Part shown: positions 8,450 through 17,000 of the stretch, piece by piece
Numbering within the stretch: the first letter of the stretch is position 1
Layout: the number at the start of each line of letters is the position of its first letter
Assembly: GCA_021107755.1 (NCBI GenBank)
Contig: JAIOSF010000012.1
Coordinates: forward strand, 1-64,000
Reading direction: 5' to 3'
Source of the DNA: Arcobacteraceae bacterium
GTDB lineage: Bacteria > Campylobacterota > Campylobacteria > Campylobacterales > Arcobacteraceae
Length of the DNA: 64,000 bases
The notes under the pieces: model-generated
Database searches by the model: none
Seen by the model: only the letters and a program-made list of their open reading frames with translations
What the model was told of the DNA's origin: nothing
Program-made: the position numbers and the translations under genes

Positions 8450-11108
8450 CAATATTCTCTAAATATAATTTTTTTAATATCTCATTTTGTTCTGACTGAG
8501 AAAAGCTTTTAAGTGTTTTCATAATTTCGCTATTTTCTTTATCTCTTAGTTCTTTAACTATCTTATCAATATTTTTATCTTCATCAAACAGGTATTTTAT
8601 ATCATTTAAAAGTTTATTTCTAAGCATAGGCTCACCAATGCGTTGAATTGTTCGTTTTATTTTATCTTGAAGTGTTTTATCGTTTAATATTTGAGTTATA
8701 TTTTGTAATATAAATTTTTCATCGATTTTTTTATCAAAAAAATCATTAAAAGAGTTTATAAATTTTTCTTTTATTTCTCTCTTTTTTTTTTCATCTTTTA
8801 ACTCTTTGATAATTTTATATAGATTTACTATATCTATAACTTGATTTATCTTTTTTTCTGCAAACTCACCCATAAAACTTTTCATAAAAAAACTATCATT
8901 ATAAATATCATATATATTTGCACCAAAGGTACTTTTTTTATTTTCCTCACTTTGAGATACATCTGTACTATATCCATCTTCATTTTTTAGAAATACAACT
9001 CTATCATCTGTAATATCTGAAAGAATCATAGGTGAGTGAGTAGCATAAAGTATATAAAATTTATTGTCACTATAATTATTTAGAAACTCTATCAAATCAT
9101 TTACAAATTTTCTTTGCCATTCAAGATGAAGTTTTAAATCTGCTTCATCTAAAAGGATTAAAATATTTTGATCATTTTTTTCTTCTTTTATTCTTTTTAT
9201 TGCATCGTTTATTCTTGAAAACAATACTAACTTTGCTTTTTCTCCAGATGAAAAATGAGGTTCTATTTCATAAGTAAATGGTTTTATTTTATCCTTTATA
9301 ATAAATTCATAGAATTTAAAGAAATTATCATTTACTTCAAAAATACTATTTTGATGTTTAACATTTACTCCAAATCCATCTAATATATTTTGCTCTAGAT
9401 TATTAAATAAATTAAAAAAACTTTCAATTCGGAATGTCAAATTACCAATATCTTTATTCTCTTCAATATCAAAATTAATGTATTTACCTATATCATTACA
9501 CACACTTATTAACATATTTAAAGTTCCTAATACTCTTGATATTAAAAAATCTTCTGATGATATTTTCAAAAGTTTACGAAACTGTAAAATAAATAATTGT
9601 TGTATAAAGGCTACATTATGAGGTTCTGAATTTATCATAATATTTTTAATATTGTTATATAAAAATGTTTTTAGACTTTCATCTTCAATAATCTTTTCAT
9701 TTTTGAAAAAATTACGAACATCAAGATATTTTAATTTGATTGCCTCATATATAAATTGATCATATAATTTATTATCAATTACTTCAAAATTGAGTTTATC
9801 CACCCTTTCATTTTTTAGTATAAATATTTTTAAACAAATTTCAATATTATTCTTAAACTGTTTTTCTAGAATCTTTTTATCTTGCATATAGTCAATTATC
9901 GCTTTTGAAACTTCATTCACAATTCTTTTATAAATAATATTCATGACTTTTAAATAAACATTTTCTTCATTTTCTCTAAATAGTTCTTGATATTGATTCA
10001 GTAAGTCAGTCTTCCTCGATAAAAAATTTCTAAATTCTTGTAGTATTAAATCATATAATTCGCTAAATATAGAAGTTAATTCAAATTCCAAATGGGACGT
10101 AATCATATCGATAGGTAAATAGCGATTATCATAAAAAATGTCTTCATAAAAATTTCTTTCTATTAATTTCATCAGTTCATGATATCTTTGAATTTTTTTG
10201 ATTTCCACATAAAATGCTTCAAATATTTCATTATATTGTTCCAATCCATTTTGATTAGTGACTTTCTCAAAATAATTATCAAGAATTTTTTTATTTTGTA
10301 AAAGTAAGTAAAATATCCTTTGTTCATATCTTAAAGAATCATATAACACTTCTTTTTTAAAAGATTGAGGGAAATTTTTCAATATTTTAAAAATAAAATT
10401 TCTGTTTTCTTTTTCTTCAGGTTTATTATTTAGAATATTAAATATTGATTCCATTAACTGATTATTATACTTTGTAAATAATTTTTCTTCTATTTCATCA
10501 AAATATGTTTTTGAAGAGTAGACTTTAATTTTAGTAATCTCTTTTATACCCAAAATCTCTTTATTTGGTAAATTGAAATATTTATGAATATCATCATTTT
10601 CAATTAATGATAATCTATTATTTAGAGGTAAATCATCATAACTATTTATTAATGCTCTATTTGAAATATTATAATCAGATTTTATATCATTTTCAGATGT
10701 ATCAAGAATTGAACTATAGTAGATATATTCAAAGTTGTCATCAACTTTTTTTACATCTTTATCAACTCCATCAATATTAATATTAACACTTTTATGAACA
10801 TGATTTATAAAATAAAATTGCTCATCATTTTCATAAACTATAATTGAGTAATTGTTACTTTTATCCCTAATAGAATTAATTAAAACACTTTTTCCAGTAC
10901 CATTTTCACCTATAATAACTCCAATATCACAGTTTTTTAAGTAAAAATCATCTTGATAGCTTTTCTTAGTAGTCAAGGTAATATCAAACTGATGTTTTTG
11001 ATTTTGAACTTTAATATCTTCAACATTATATTTCTTACTAAAACTAATCAACGTACCTTTTTTTAAAGTGGCTTTATTCTCATAAAAATATATAAATAAC
11101 AGTCTCAA
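8442..11108 (-). CDS. Large AAA/ABC-type ATPase, Septu PtuA-like or SMC-like
   Basis: 888 residues. Walker A GENGTGKS at 67-74, an ABC signature-like SSGEKAKL near 620, Walker B LILLDEAD near 650 and the switch histidine ATHSPM near 690, so the nucleotide-binding domain is split by roughly 500 residues of helical, Lys/Glu-rich insertion. The C-terminal 150 residues are also helical and charged. This split layout is that of RecF/SMC/OLD and PtuA-type defence ATPases, though typical PtuA proteins are shorter. It starts with TTG overlapping the TGA of the HEPN-like gene by four bases and overlaps the HNH gene, so all three should be translated together. No TOPRIM nuclease motif is seen, which argues against OLD/Gabija or PARIS. 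Confidence 0.85.
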   Translation of the reverse strand: MRLLFIYFYENKATLKKGTLISFSKKYNVEDIKVQNQKHQFDITLTTKKSYQDDFYLKNCDIGVIIGENGTGKSVLINSIRDKSNNYSIIVYENDEQFYFINHVHKSVNINIDGVDKDVKKVDDNFEYIYYSSILDTSENDIKSDYNISNRALINSYDDLPLNNRLSLIENDDIHKYFNLPNKEILGIKEITKIKVYSSKTYFDEIEEKLFTKYNNQLMESIFNILNNKPEEKENRNFIFKILKNFPQSFKKEVLYDSLRYEQRIFYLLLQNKKILDNYFEKVTNQNGLEQYNEIFEAFYVEIKKIQRYHELMKLIERNFYEDIFYDNRYLPIDMITSHLEFELTSIFSELYDLILQEFRNFLSRKTDLLNQYQELFRENEENVYLKVMNIIYKRIVNEVSKAIIDYMQDKKILEKQFKNNIEICLKIFILKNERVDKLNFEVIDNKLYDQFIYEAIKLKYLDVRNFFKNEKIIEDESLKTFLYNNIKNIMINSEPHNVAFIQQLFILQFRKLLKISSEDFLISRVLGTLNMLISVCNDIGKYINFDIEENKDIGNLTFRIESFFNLFNNLEQNILDGFGVNVKHQNSIFEVNDNFFKFYEFIIKDKIKPFTYEIEPHFSSGEKAKLVLFSRINDAIKRIKEEKNDQNILILLDEADLKLHLEWQRKFVNDLIEFLNNYSDNKFYILYATHSPMILSDITDDRVVFLKNEDGYSTDVSQSEENKKSTFGANIYDIYNDSFFMKSFMGEFAEKKINQVIDIVNLYKIIKELKDEKKKREIKEKFINSFNDFFDKKIDEKFILQNITQILNDKTLQDKIKRTIQRIGEPMLRNKLLNDIKYLFDEDKNIDKIVKELRDKENSEIMKTLKSFSQSEQNEILKKLYLENIDD

Positions 11109-11503
11109 AATATTTTCTTAAAATATATATTTAAATTATTTAAAATAGGATAATATCTGTTAATTATAAGCTCTTGAAGTTCTTCAAGGATTTTATCATC
11201 ATAAATATCCAAAGCTAAATTTCTTTTTTCTAATGCTTCAAGCCAAAGCGTTCCATCACTTATAAGTCCGTGTGTAAATGCAGTTTTGATAGTTTCTCTT
11301 GGGCTTTTTACATCATAACCCTCAGACTCAAGATAATCTTTTATCACTTTCCAAGCTAACTCAAAACTTACTTCAAAAAACTGAATTAATCCAGCTTTTT
11401 CTATGTCATTTAATGATTCTTTTTCAACTGTTAGATTTAGATGATTAAGTGATTTTTGATAGTTTGAAAATCTTTGTCTACATCGTGTAAGATTATCTTT
11501 CAT
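11105..11503 (-). CDS. HI0074-family (HEPN-like) nucleotidyltransferase-partner protein
   Basis: 132 residues that follow the HI0074 family along their length: FFEVSFELAWKVIKDYLESEGYDVKSPRETIKTAF, HGLI, LWLEALEKRN...YDD. This family is HEPN-fold and normally pairs with a small MNT nucleotidyltransferase; no such gene is adjacent here. The usual HEPN RNase motif of the family, RN-x3-H-x-Y, reads RNLALDIYD, so the catalytic His is Asp and RNase activity is doubtful. It is followed by the ATPase with a four-base overlap (TTGA), so it is more likely a structural or regulatory partner of that ATPase than a classical antitoxin or toxin. Confidence 0.8.
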   Translation of the reverse strand: MKDNLTRCRQRFSNYQKSLNHLNLTVEKESLNDIEKAGLIQFFEVSFELAWKVIKDYLESEGYDVKSPRETIKTAFTHGLISDGTLWLEALEKRNLALDIYDDKILEELQELIINRYYPILNNLNIYFKKIF

Positions 11504-11569
11504 AAGAACCCCTAGCTATAAATTGCATTGATTTATTATATCTATATTCATCTTTTATTATACAAAACA

Positions 11570-11938
11570 CTAAGAAGCTATAAACTCCATAGTAGCCTTT
11601 TGTATGAGTGCTGATCTGCTCAGGTTATGATCTTTTGCATATTTGTCTGCTATATCTAAAAAGTTTGCTTGTACGGATATGTTTATCCTTTTTGTTTCAT
11701 TTCCGAAATCTCTTATGATACCTTCTAAAGATATATCTTCATCTAAACTTTCAAAATGTATCCCCATACCATTTGCAATAAGTCTGTAATCTTTTAGCTC
11801 TTCAATAGAAGCATTTTTTAATTTTGGAGTATAAGAGTAAGGGACAGTTAAAACTCTCTTTGTATTGAGTTCTATATAGAGTTTATCATCACCAAATCCA
11901 ACAGACTCAATAAGTACTTTATCTTTTAAAGTATTCAT
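11570..11938 (-). CDS. DUF2442 protein with C-terminal ribbon-helix-helix (probable antitoxin)
   Basis: I place the start at 11938 because AAGGAG lies six bases before that ATG; a start 24 bases upstream is open but lacks a site. Residues 1-75 or so match DUF2442 (YIELNTKRVLTVPY, LKNASIEELKDYRL, GMGIHFESLDEDISLEGI). The C-terminal 38 residues (INISVQANFLDIADKYAKDHNLSRSALIQKA) look like a CopG/HicB-type ribbon-helix-helix DNA-binding segment. DUF2442 genes commonly sit beside DUF4160 genes as a putative toxin-antitoxin pair. Its start region overlaps the end of the DUF4160 gene. I infer that it is the antitoxin and binds the operator at 12167-12186. Confidence 0.75.
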   Translation of the reverse strand: MNTLKDKVLIESVGFGDDKLYIELNTKRVLTVPYSYTPKLKNASIEELKDYRLIANGMGIHFESLDEDISLEGIIRDFGNETKRINISVQANFLDIADKYAKDHNLSRSALIQKATMEFIAS

Positions 11939-12152
11939 CCCATGCTCCTTGTAGTATCTCATTGTTTTGTTTTACTAACTCTACTAATTTTTTTATATCT
12001 TTTGAGTTTAGATTGTAACTATCTGTTATTTTTAGTGTATCGAGTTCTATCCTTACATAAGCATCTGCTTTTTCTATATGTATATGTTTAGGATCGTGTT
12101 CATTACTAAAAAAGAAAAATCTAAACCCATCTATTTTTAAAATAGTAGGCAT
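11919..12152 (-). CDS. DUF4160 protein (probable toxin partner)
   Basis: 77 residues, full length for DUF4160: MPTILKIDGFRFFFFSNEHDPKHIHIEKADAYVRIEL, with the conserved HxPxHIHV-like stretch (HDPKHIHIEK). DUF4160 proteins are usually found next to DUF2442, as here, and are regarded as candidate toxins; the activity is not known to me. It has a strong promoter of its own with an overlapping inverted repeat, and overlaps the DUF2442 gene downstream. The gene order and the operator suggest an autoregulated module. Confidence 0.78.
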   Translation of the reverse strand: MPTILKIDGFRFFFFSNEHDPKHIHIEKADAYVRIELDTLKITDSYNLNSKDIKKLVELVKQNNEILQGAWDEYFKR

Positions 12153-12166
12153 TTTAAAACTTCTTT

Positions 12167-12203
12167 ATTGTGTAATTATACACAATCATTCTTATTGTGT
12201 CAA
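12167..12203 (-). promoter_or_regulatory. Promoter and inverted-repeat operator of the DUF4160/DUF2442 module
   Basis: On the minus strand TTGACA (12203-12198), 17 bases, then TATAAT (12180-12175): a perfect sigma-70 promoter. ATTGTGTA (12167-12174) and its exact inverse TACACAAT (12179-12186) flank the -10 box, and a third copy of ATTGTGT lies at 12194-12200 beside the -35. A repressor bound here would block the promoter, which fits toxin-antitoxin autoregulation. Confidence 0.75.
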
Positions 12204-12313
12204 TAATTATAAATATATTCATAACTTACCCCATAAATTTTATAAGATAAGTTTACCATGAAATAAAAAATAAATTTAATTATATGGCATATTGCAATCT
12301 ATATTATAAAATA

Positions 12314-13285
12314 TTAGATGATATATATCTGTATATTCTCATCATTTATTTGAGACAATGTATTTTTAATCATATCATAAGTACTTGTTGCACCTAAACT
12401 ACATCCAGCACAGGCACCTTGGTATGCAAGTCTTATTTGGATATCTGGTTCATTGATATAATCTAAAATCATCATATCTCCACCATCTTTCACTAAAATA
12501 GGTCGTATAAAACGATCAAGTGCATCGGCTATGATATCGTATTGTTCTTCATAAGACTTTGCTCTAAATACTTTGTTTGGTTCACATGCTGTATTTGGTT
12601 TTCTATCAACTCCACCCATTTGAGCCACTGCCATAGGATGTCCTGATAGTGCTGCATTTAACATAGCATTAAATCCTTCTCTTACTCTATCCTCATTTGT
12701 TCTATCTTTTAAAAGAAGTAAACCTAATCTAAAATTTGCACCTTGGTGGTTTTTCTTCACAGCAATTCTAAAATAATCTATCGCTTTATCTTCATCTTCC
12801 TCTACACCAATTTTTGATTGGTACATAAGTGCTAAATTATAAGTTGCTGAATCATTTTCATACTCGGCACCTTTTTCAAACCACTCTCTGGCTTTGTCAA
12901 AATCCTTTTCAACACCCTCACCTTTTAAATACATCAAACCAATATTTGCCATAGCTTGATCATTTTTTAGTTCTGCCTCTTTTGTCCAAATGCTTAATGC
13001 AGTATCAAAATCTTTTGCTCTGTATGCTTTTAATGCTTCTCTATGTTCCATAAATCTAATTCCTTCTTTTGGATTTGGGATCTCTTTCCCTAGTTCTAAT
13101 TGTTTTTTTATATGTTTTTCTAAATACTCAGTAGCTATCTCTATAGCTTCATAATAATCTTCACTAGAACCTTTTATATCAAAGTCAGTATATACTGCTA
13201 AATAAGCATCTCCAACTTCGTGTTCACCAGGATACACCTCAATTGGATAATCCAAATTCATATAATATTCTAAATTCTTTTCCAT
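12314..13285 (-). CDS. Three-part fusion: HicB-like domain, Sel1 repeats, NifU C-terminal domain
   Basis: 323 residues. Residues 1-75 resemble a HicB-type fold (YPIEVYPGE...GDAYLAVYTDF...AIEIATEYLEKHI). Residues about 85-230 hold Sel1-type TPR-like repeats (ALKAYRAKDFDTALSIWTKEA, ANIGLMYLKGEGVEKDFDKAREWFEKGAE, YNLALMYQSKIGVEEDEDKAIDYF, ANFRLGLLLL). Residues about 245-323 form a NifU C-terminal (Nfu) domain, IRPILVKDGGDM...GACAGCSLGA, whose CxxC can carry a [4Fe-4S] cluster. It directly follows cowN (TAGATG) in a nif operon, so a role in Fe-S delivery or nitrogenase protection is likely; the exact job is unknown. The domain combination is unusual. Confidence 0.8.
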   Translation of the reverse strand: MEKNLEYYMNLDYPIEVYPGEHEVGDAYLAVYTDFDIKGSSEDYYEAIEIATEYLEKHIKKQLELGKEIPNPKEGIRFMEHREALKAYRAKDFDTALSIWTKEAELKNDQAMANIGLMYLKGEGVEKDFDKAREWFEKGAEYENDSATYNLALMYQSKIGVEEDEDKAIDYFRIAVKKNHQGANFRLGLLLLKDRTNEDRVREGFNAMLNAALSGHPMAVAQMGGVDRKPNTACEPNKVFRAKSYEEQYDIIADALDRFIRPILVKDGGDMMILDYINEPDIQIRLAYQGACAGCSLGATSTYDMIKNTLSQINDENIQIYII

Positions 13286-13585
13286 CTAACAACACTCTAA
13301 TTCAATTTGATCAAGTAATTCTGTCCCTTTTTCAAAATTAAACTCTTCGAACAGATCATGAATATAAAATACATTTGCACAAATCAGATATAAAGTATCT
13401 TTCTCTTCCCCTTTACTCCAAACCTCTCGGTAGTTTGTAGGAATTTTATCCATAAAATTAACCCATAATTGATTTTTCGATTCTAGTTTTAATTCAAAAA
13501 GTTCATTCATCGCATCAAGTACCAATGCTGCATTTTCATAGCAGTCAATATTGTTAAAGGTTACATATCTATCTTTTACTTCCAT
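13286..13585 (-). CDS. cowN: CowN-like protein, sustains N2 fixation in the presence of CO
   Basis: 99 residues matching the pattern of CowN along its length: VKDRYVTFNNIDCYENAALV, a central LWVNFMDKI, DTLYLICANVFYIHDLFEEFNFEKG, and the ending ELLDQIELECC. CowN is known from Rhodospirillum rubrum and Gluconacetobacter as a small protein that protects nitrogenase from CO inhibition. It lies between a nifX-like gene (3-base gap) and the NifU-domain fusion (stop and start adjacent), all behind one sigma-54-type element, so it should be made with nitrogenase. The match is from recalled family features, not a search. Confidence 0.8.
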   Translation of the reverse strand: MEVKDRYVTFNNIDCYENAALVLDAMNELFELKLESKNQLWVNFMDKIPTNYREVWSKGEEKDTLYLICANVFYIHDLFEEFNFEKGTELLDQIELECC

Positions 13586-13588
13586 AGT

Positions 13589-13981
13589 CTATTTACTATC
13601 CTCGCACCCACAACTACAAGTTTCACCCTCACCTGGATTTAAGAGTTTTTTATAGTTTTCACCTGTTAACTTTACTAGTTTATTATTGTTTAGCTCTGTA
13701 AATATCTCTTCAATTGTATATTCATTATAATCAGCTGTATACACTTCCAGACCATTTTTACAAAATGATTTGTAAACACCTTCACCCATATAGTAAAATA
13801 TAGTTGAATTTACCCCTTGTGTTTTTAAAAAATCACCACTTTTAGGACCTTCACCTTGTACCTCATTTGAGATAACCTTATAATCTCCTGTTTTAGTATC
13901 AAGTAGTGCAAAATATGGCACTCTTCCATAAAGTTTTGAGATTTTTGTTGATTCTTTTGTATCGATTGGAATTGCTAGCAT
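13589..13981 (-). CDS. NifX/NifB-C-like cofactor-binding protein with cysteine-rich tail
   Basis: 130 residues. MLAIPIDTKESTKISKLYGRVPYFALLDTKTG is the start of a dinitrogenase iron-molybdenum cofactor-biosynthesis (NifX/NafY/NifB-C) fold, and GVNSTIFYYMGEGVYKSFCKNGLEVYTA completes it. The protein ends GETCSCGCEDSK, a CxCxC cluster that may bind metal. It is the first gene of the operon with cowN and the NifU-domain fusion, preceded by AAGGA and a sigma-54-type element. A cytosolic role in carrying Fe-S or FeMo-co precursors is likely. It is distinct from the nifX at 6961-7326. Confidence 0.82.
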   Translation of the reverse strand: MLAIPIDTKESTKISKLYGRVPYFALLDTKTGDYKVISNEVQGEGPKSGDFLKTQGVNSTIFYYMGEGVYKSFCKNGLEVYTADYNEYTIEEIFTELNNNKLVKLTGENYKKLLNPGEGETCSCGCEDSK

Positions 13982-14017
13982 TTATAAATCCTTGCTCTAT
14001 ATTTATATAGTATACAT

Positions 14018-14033
14018 TGCATAATCTATTCCA
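14018..14033 (-). promoter_or_regulatory. Sigma-54-type promoter element before nifX-like/cowN/NifU-fusion operon
   Basis: Minus strand TGGAATAGATTATGCA has GG-N10-GC. It differs from the nifE element (TGGAATATCTTATGCA) at only two positions. The predicted start near 14007 gives a leader of about 26 bases with AAGGA before the ATG at 13981. Confidence 0.7.
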
Positions 14034-14071
14034 TAAATATTATTTTGAACTACAAATTTATAAATTGCTTT

Positions 14072-17000
14072 TTATATTTGTTTAGTAAGCTCTGAAGCCT
14101 TTTTAAAGTCAAACTTTTTAATATTGTTTTTAATATTCTCAAAAGTTTTTTGTTCCTCTATAGAGAGTTGATATTTTTCTATTTGAATAACTACAGTTTC
14201 AATATTTTTAGGTCTTTTTGTTTGTAGTGTATCTTGAAGTTTATTGAATAACTTCTCTTTTATCTCAATCGTAAGTTCCTTTTTTTCAGTAGAAATTTTT
14301 TGATTTTTATTATTAAAAAACTCTAACTCTTTAATTACTTTATTGAGTTCTTCGTAAAATTCTAAAAACAATACTTCATTATCTTCTATCTCTAATTTTT
14401 CAACTATTTTATGAAGATTTATGGCTCCTATATTTGCACTTAAACCTTTTATTGTATGAAAAGTCCTTATTTTTTCTTCATCATTTAAGTCATTTAATAT
14501 AAGATTACTATAGGTATTGTAAAAATTATTTAATACTTTTATATAAAGTTTTTTATTATCTCCCATATGAAGTAATCCAATATTTGTATCTATATACTGA
14601 AAGTTTGGTATATCTCTCTTTTCATCATAATCCAATTCTAACACACTATTTTCAACATTTAAGTACTTAAATAATGTTGTATATAATTTTTCTACTTCAA
14701 TTGGTTTATTTAAATGTTCTTGCATCCCTATTAATTTTGTTTTTTCAATATCACTCTTCAATGAGTTTGCACTGAGTGCTATAATTGGTATATCTTGATT
14801 CTCTTTTCTTATAAGTTTTGTTGCTTCGTACCCATCCATTATAGGCATTTGGATATCCATTAAGATAAGATCGTATTTATCTTTATCTTGTGTAAACAGA
14901 TCTACAGCTTCTTTTCCATTTGAGGCTATATCAATTTTCATTTCACTATGTTCTAAAAGTCCAATTATTATCTCTTGATTTGTTTTATTATCTTCTACTA
15001 AAAGAATTGTAAAATTTTGTAATTTATGAATATCAATTTCTGAAGGCTCTTGAGTAACTTTGTTATAATAGTTAGTTTTAATATCAATTTTAAACACATC
15101 ACTAAGTACATCATTCAATATTGAGGGATTTATTGGCTTTTGCAAGAATATATCTATCCCCACATCTTTTGCTAAATCAACAATTGAATCTTGTCTAAAG
15201 GCACTTACCATAATAACTGTAGGTGGAGTGGTACTTGCATCACACTCTTGTTTTATAAGCTTTGTAGTTTCAATACCATTCATATTTGGCATATTCCAAT
15301 CCATAAGGATAATATCATAACTATTATTGCATTTATCAATTTTAACTAGTGCCTCTTCACCACAAAAAGCAACATCAACATCCAGCCCAAAATGGGAAAG
15401 TAAATTTTGTAAGATATCATGCCAAGTTGGATTATCATCCACAACTAAAGCTTTTTTATTATGAAATTGTAGATATTCTTTTTGTATACCTTTTGACTCT
15501 TCTAAATTAATCTCAAATATAAAACTACTCCCTTTATCTTTTTTACTTTCAACCCATATCTCTCCATCCATAAGTTCAACAAGTTGCTTTGAGATGGAAA
15601 GACCAAGTCCAGTTCCCCCATACTTTCTTGTGGTACTTCCATCAGCTTGTGAAAATGATTGAAATAATTTACCCTGCTCCTCTTTTGTTAAACCAATTCC
15701 TGTGTCTTTCACTGTGAACTGAAATCTATTATCTGAATTTTTTTCAATAAAAATTCCAATCTCACCCTCTTGTGTAAATTTCACAGCATTTGTTAAAAGA
15801 TTGATAATAATTTGAGACAATCGAACTGGGTCACCTATAAATTGTTTTCCTATGTTAGAACCATAACTTACTATTATCTCTAAATTCTTTTCATGTGCTA
15901 ATAACTCTATAAGATTAATGCTATTATCTATGACCGTAAAAAGATCAAATTCTATAGTTTCTATCTCTAATTTTCCAGCTTCTATTTTAGAGAAATCCAA
16001 AATATCATTGATAATACTCAATAAGTTTTTAGCACTATTATCAATTTTTTGTATATAGTTTTTCTGTTTTTCATTTAAATCTGTTTGTAATACTAAATGA
16101 GACATCCCTATAATTCCATTCATAGGTGTTCGTATCTCATGGGACATATTTGCTAAAAATTCTGATTTAGTTTGTGTTGCAATTTCTGCTTTACTTTTAG
16201 CGATTTCAAGTTCTTTTGTTCTTGATTCTACTGTCTTTTCTAGATTATTATATACCATTGCATTTTCAATTGATATGGTGATTTGACCACTTAAGTATTG
16301 TAAAAACTGTACATTTTCATCTGTAAATACAGCTGGCAAAAGATTATTTTCTAAATACATAATACCTTTTAATTCCCCTTGTAACAATAAAGGAGCACAC
16401 AAAACAGATTTAATATCTCTATTATTACTATCTTTAAAAACTTTGTCTTCATTAAGGTTATCTATAACAATATATTTTTGTGTTCTTAAAACATAATTTA
16501 CTACAGTATGGACTATTCTTTCACACTGCATATAAGCTTTATGGTGCATCACTTCAGTTTTATTATTATCAATAGAACTAACAGCTTCTACAAAAAGCCC
16601 CTCTTTATCTTTTAAGAGTAAGACACCTCGTTGTGCTCCCGCATTTTTTATAACAATTTGCATCAACTCTTTTAATAAATTTGAAACCCTTTTCTCTTTT
16701 GTAATTACTTCAGATGCTTGGAGTAAAGTTTTAATATCTAATTTTATATTATTTATATCTCTTTGAGTATTGTTTGGAGTAACTCCCCACTGTTGAAAGT
16801 TCCTTGATAGTTCATTTTTATAAAGTTTAGCTGGTTTAATCTGTCCCAAGTTTTCATAAATCTGAATTATTAATCTAGTAGCTATTATTTGTAAATTTGT
16901 TTGTAAATATATCTGGGCACTACTATTTGCCTGTTCATAAAAATTTATAGCTTCATTAAAATTATTATTTAACCTACATAATTCCCCTTGTAATATGTAT

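Noticed and set aside
7379-11108. Gabija, OLD or PARIS system
   Set aside because: The nuclease is HNH, not TOPRIM or UvrD-like, and the ATPase has no TOPRIM tail, so Septu-like is the better comparison.
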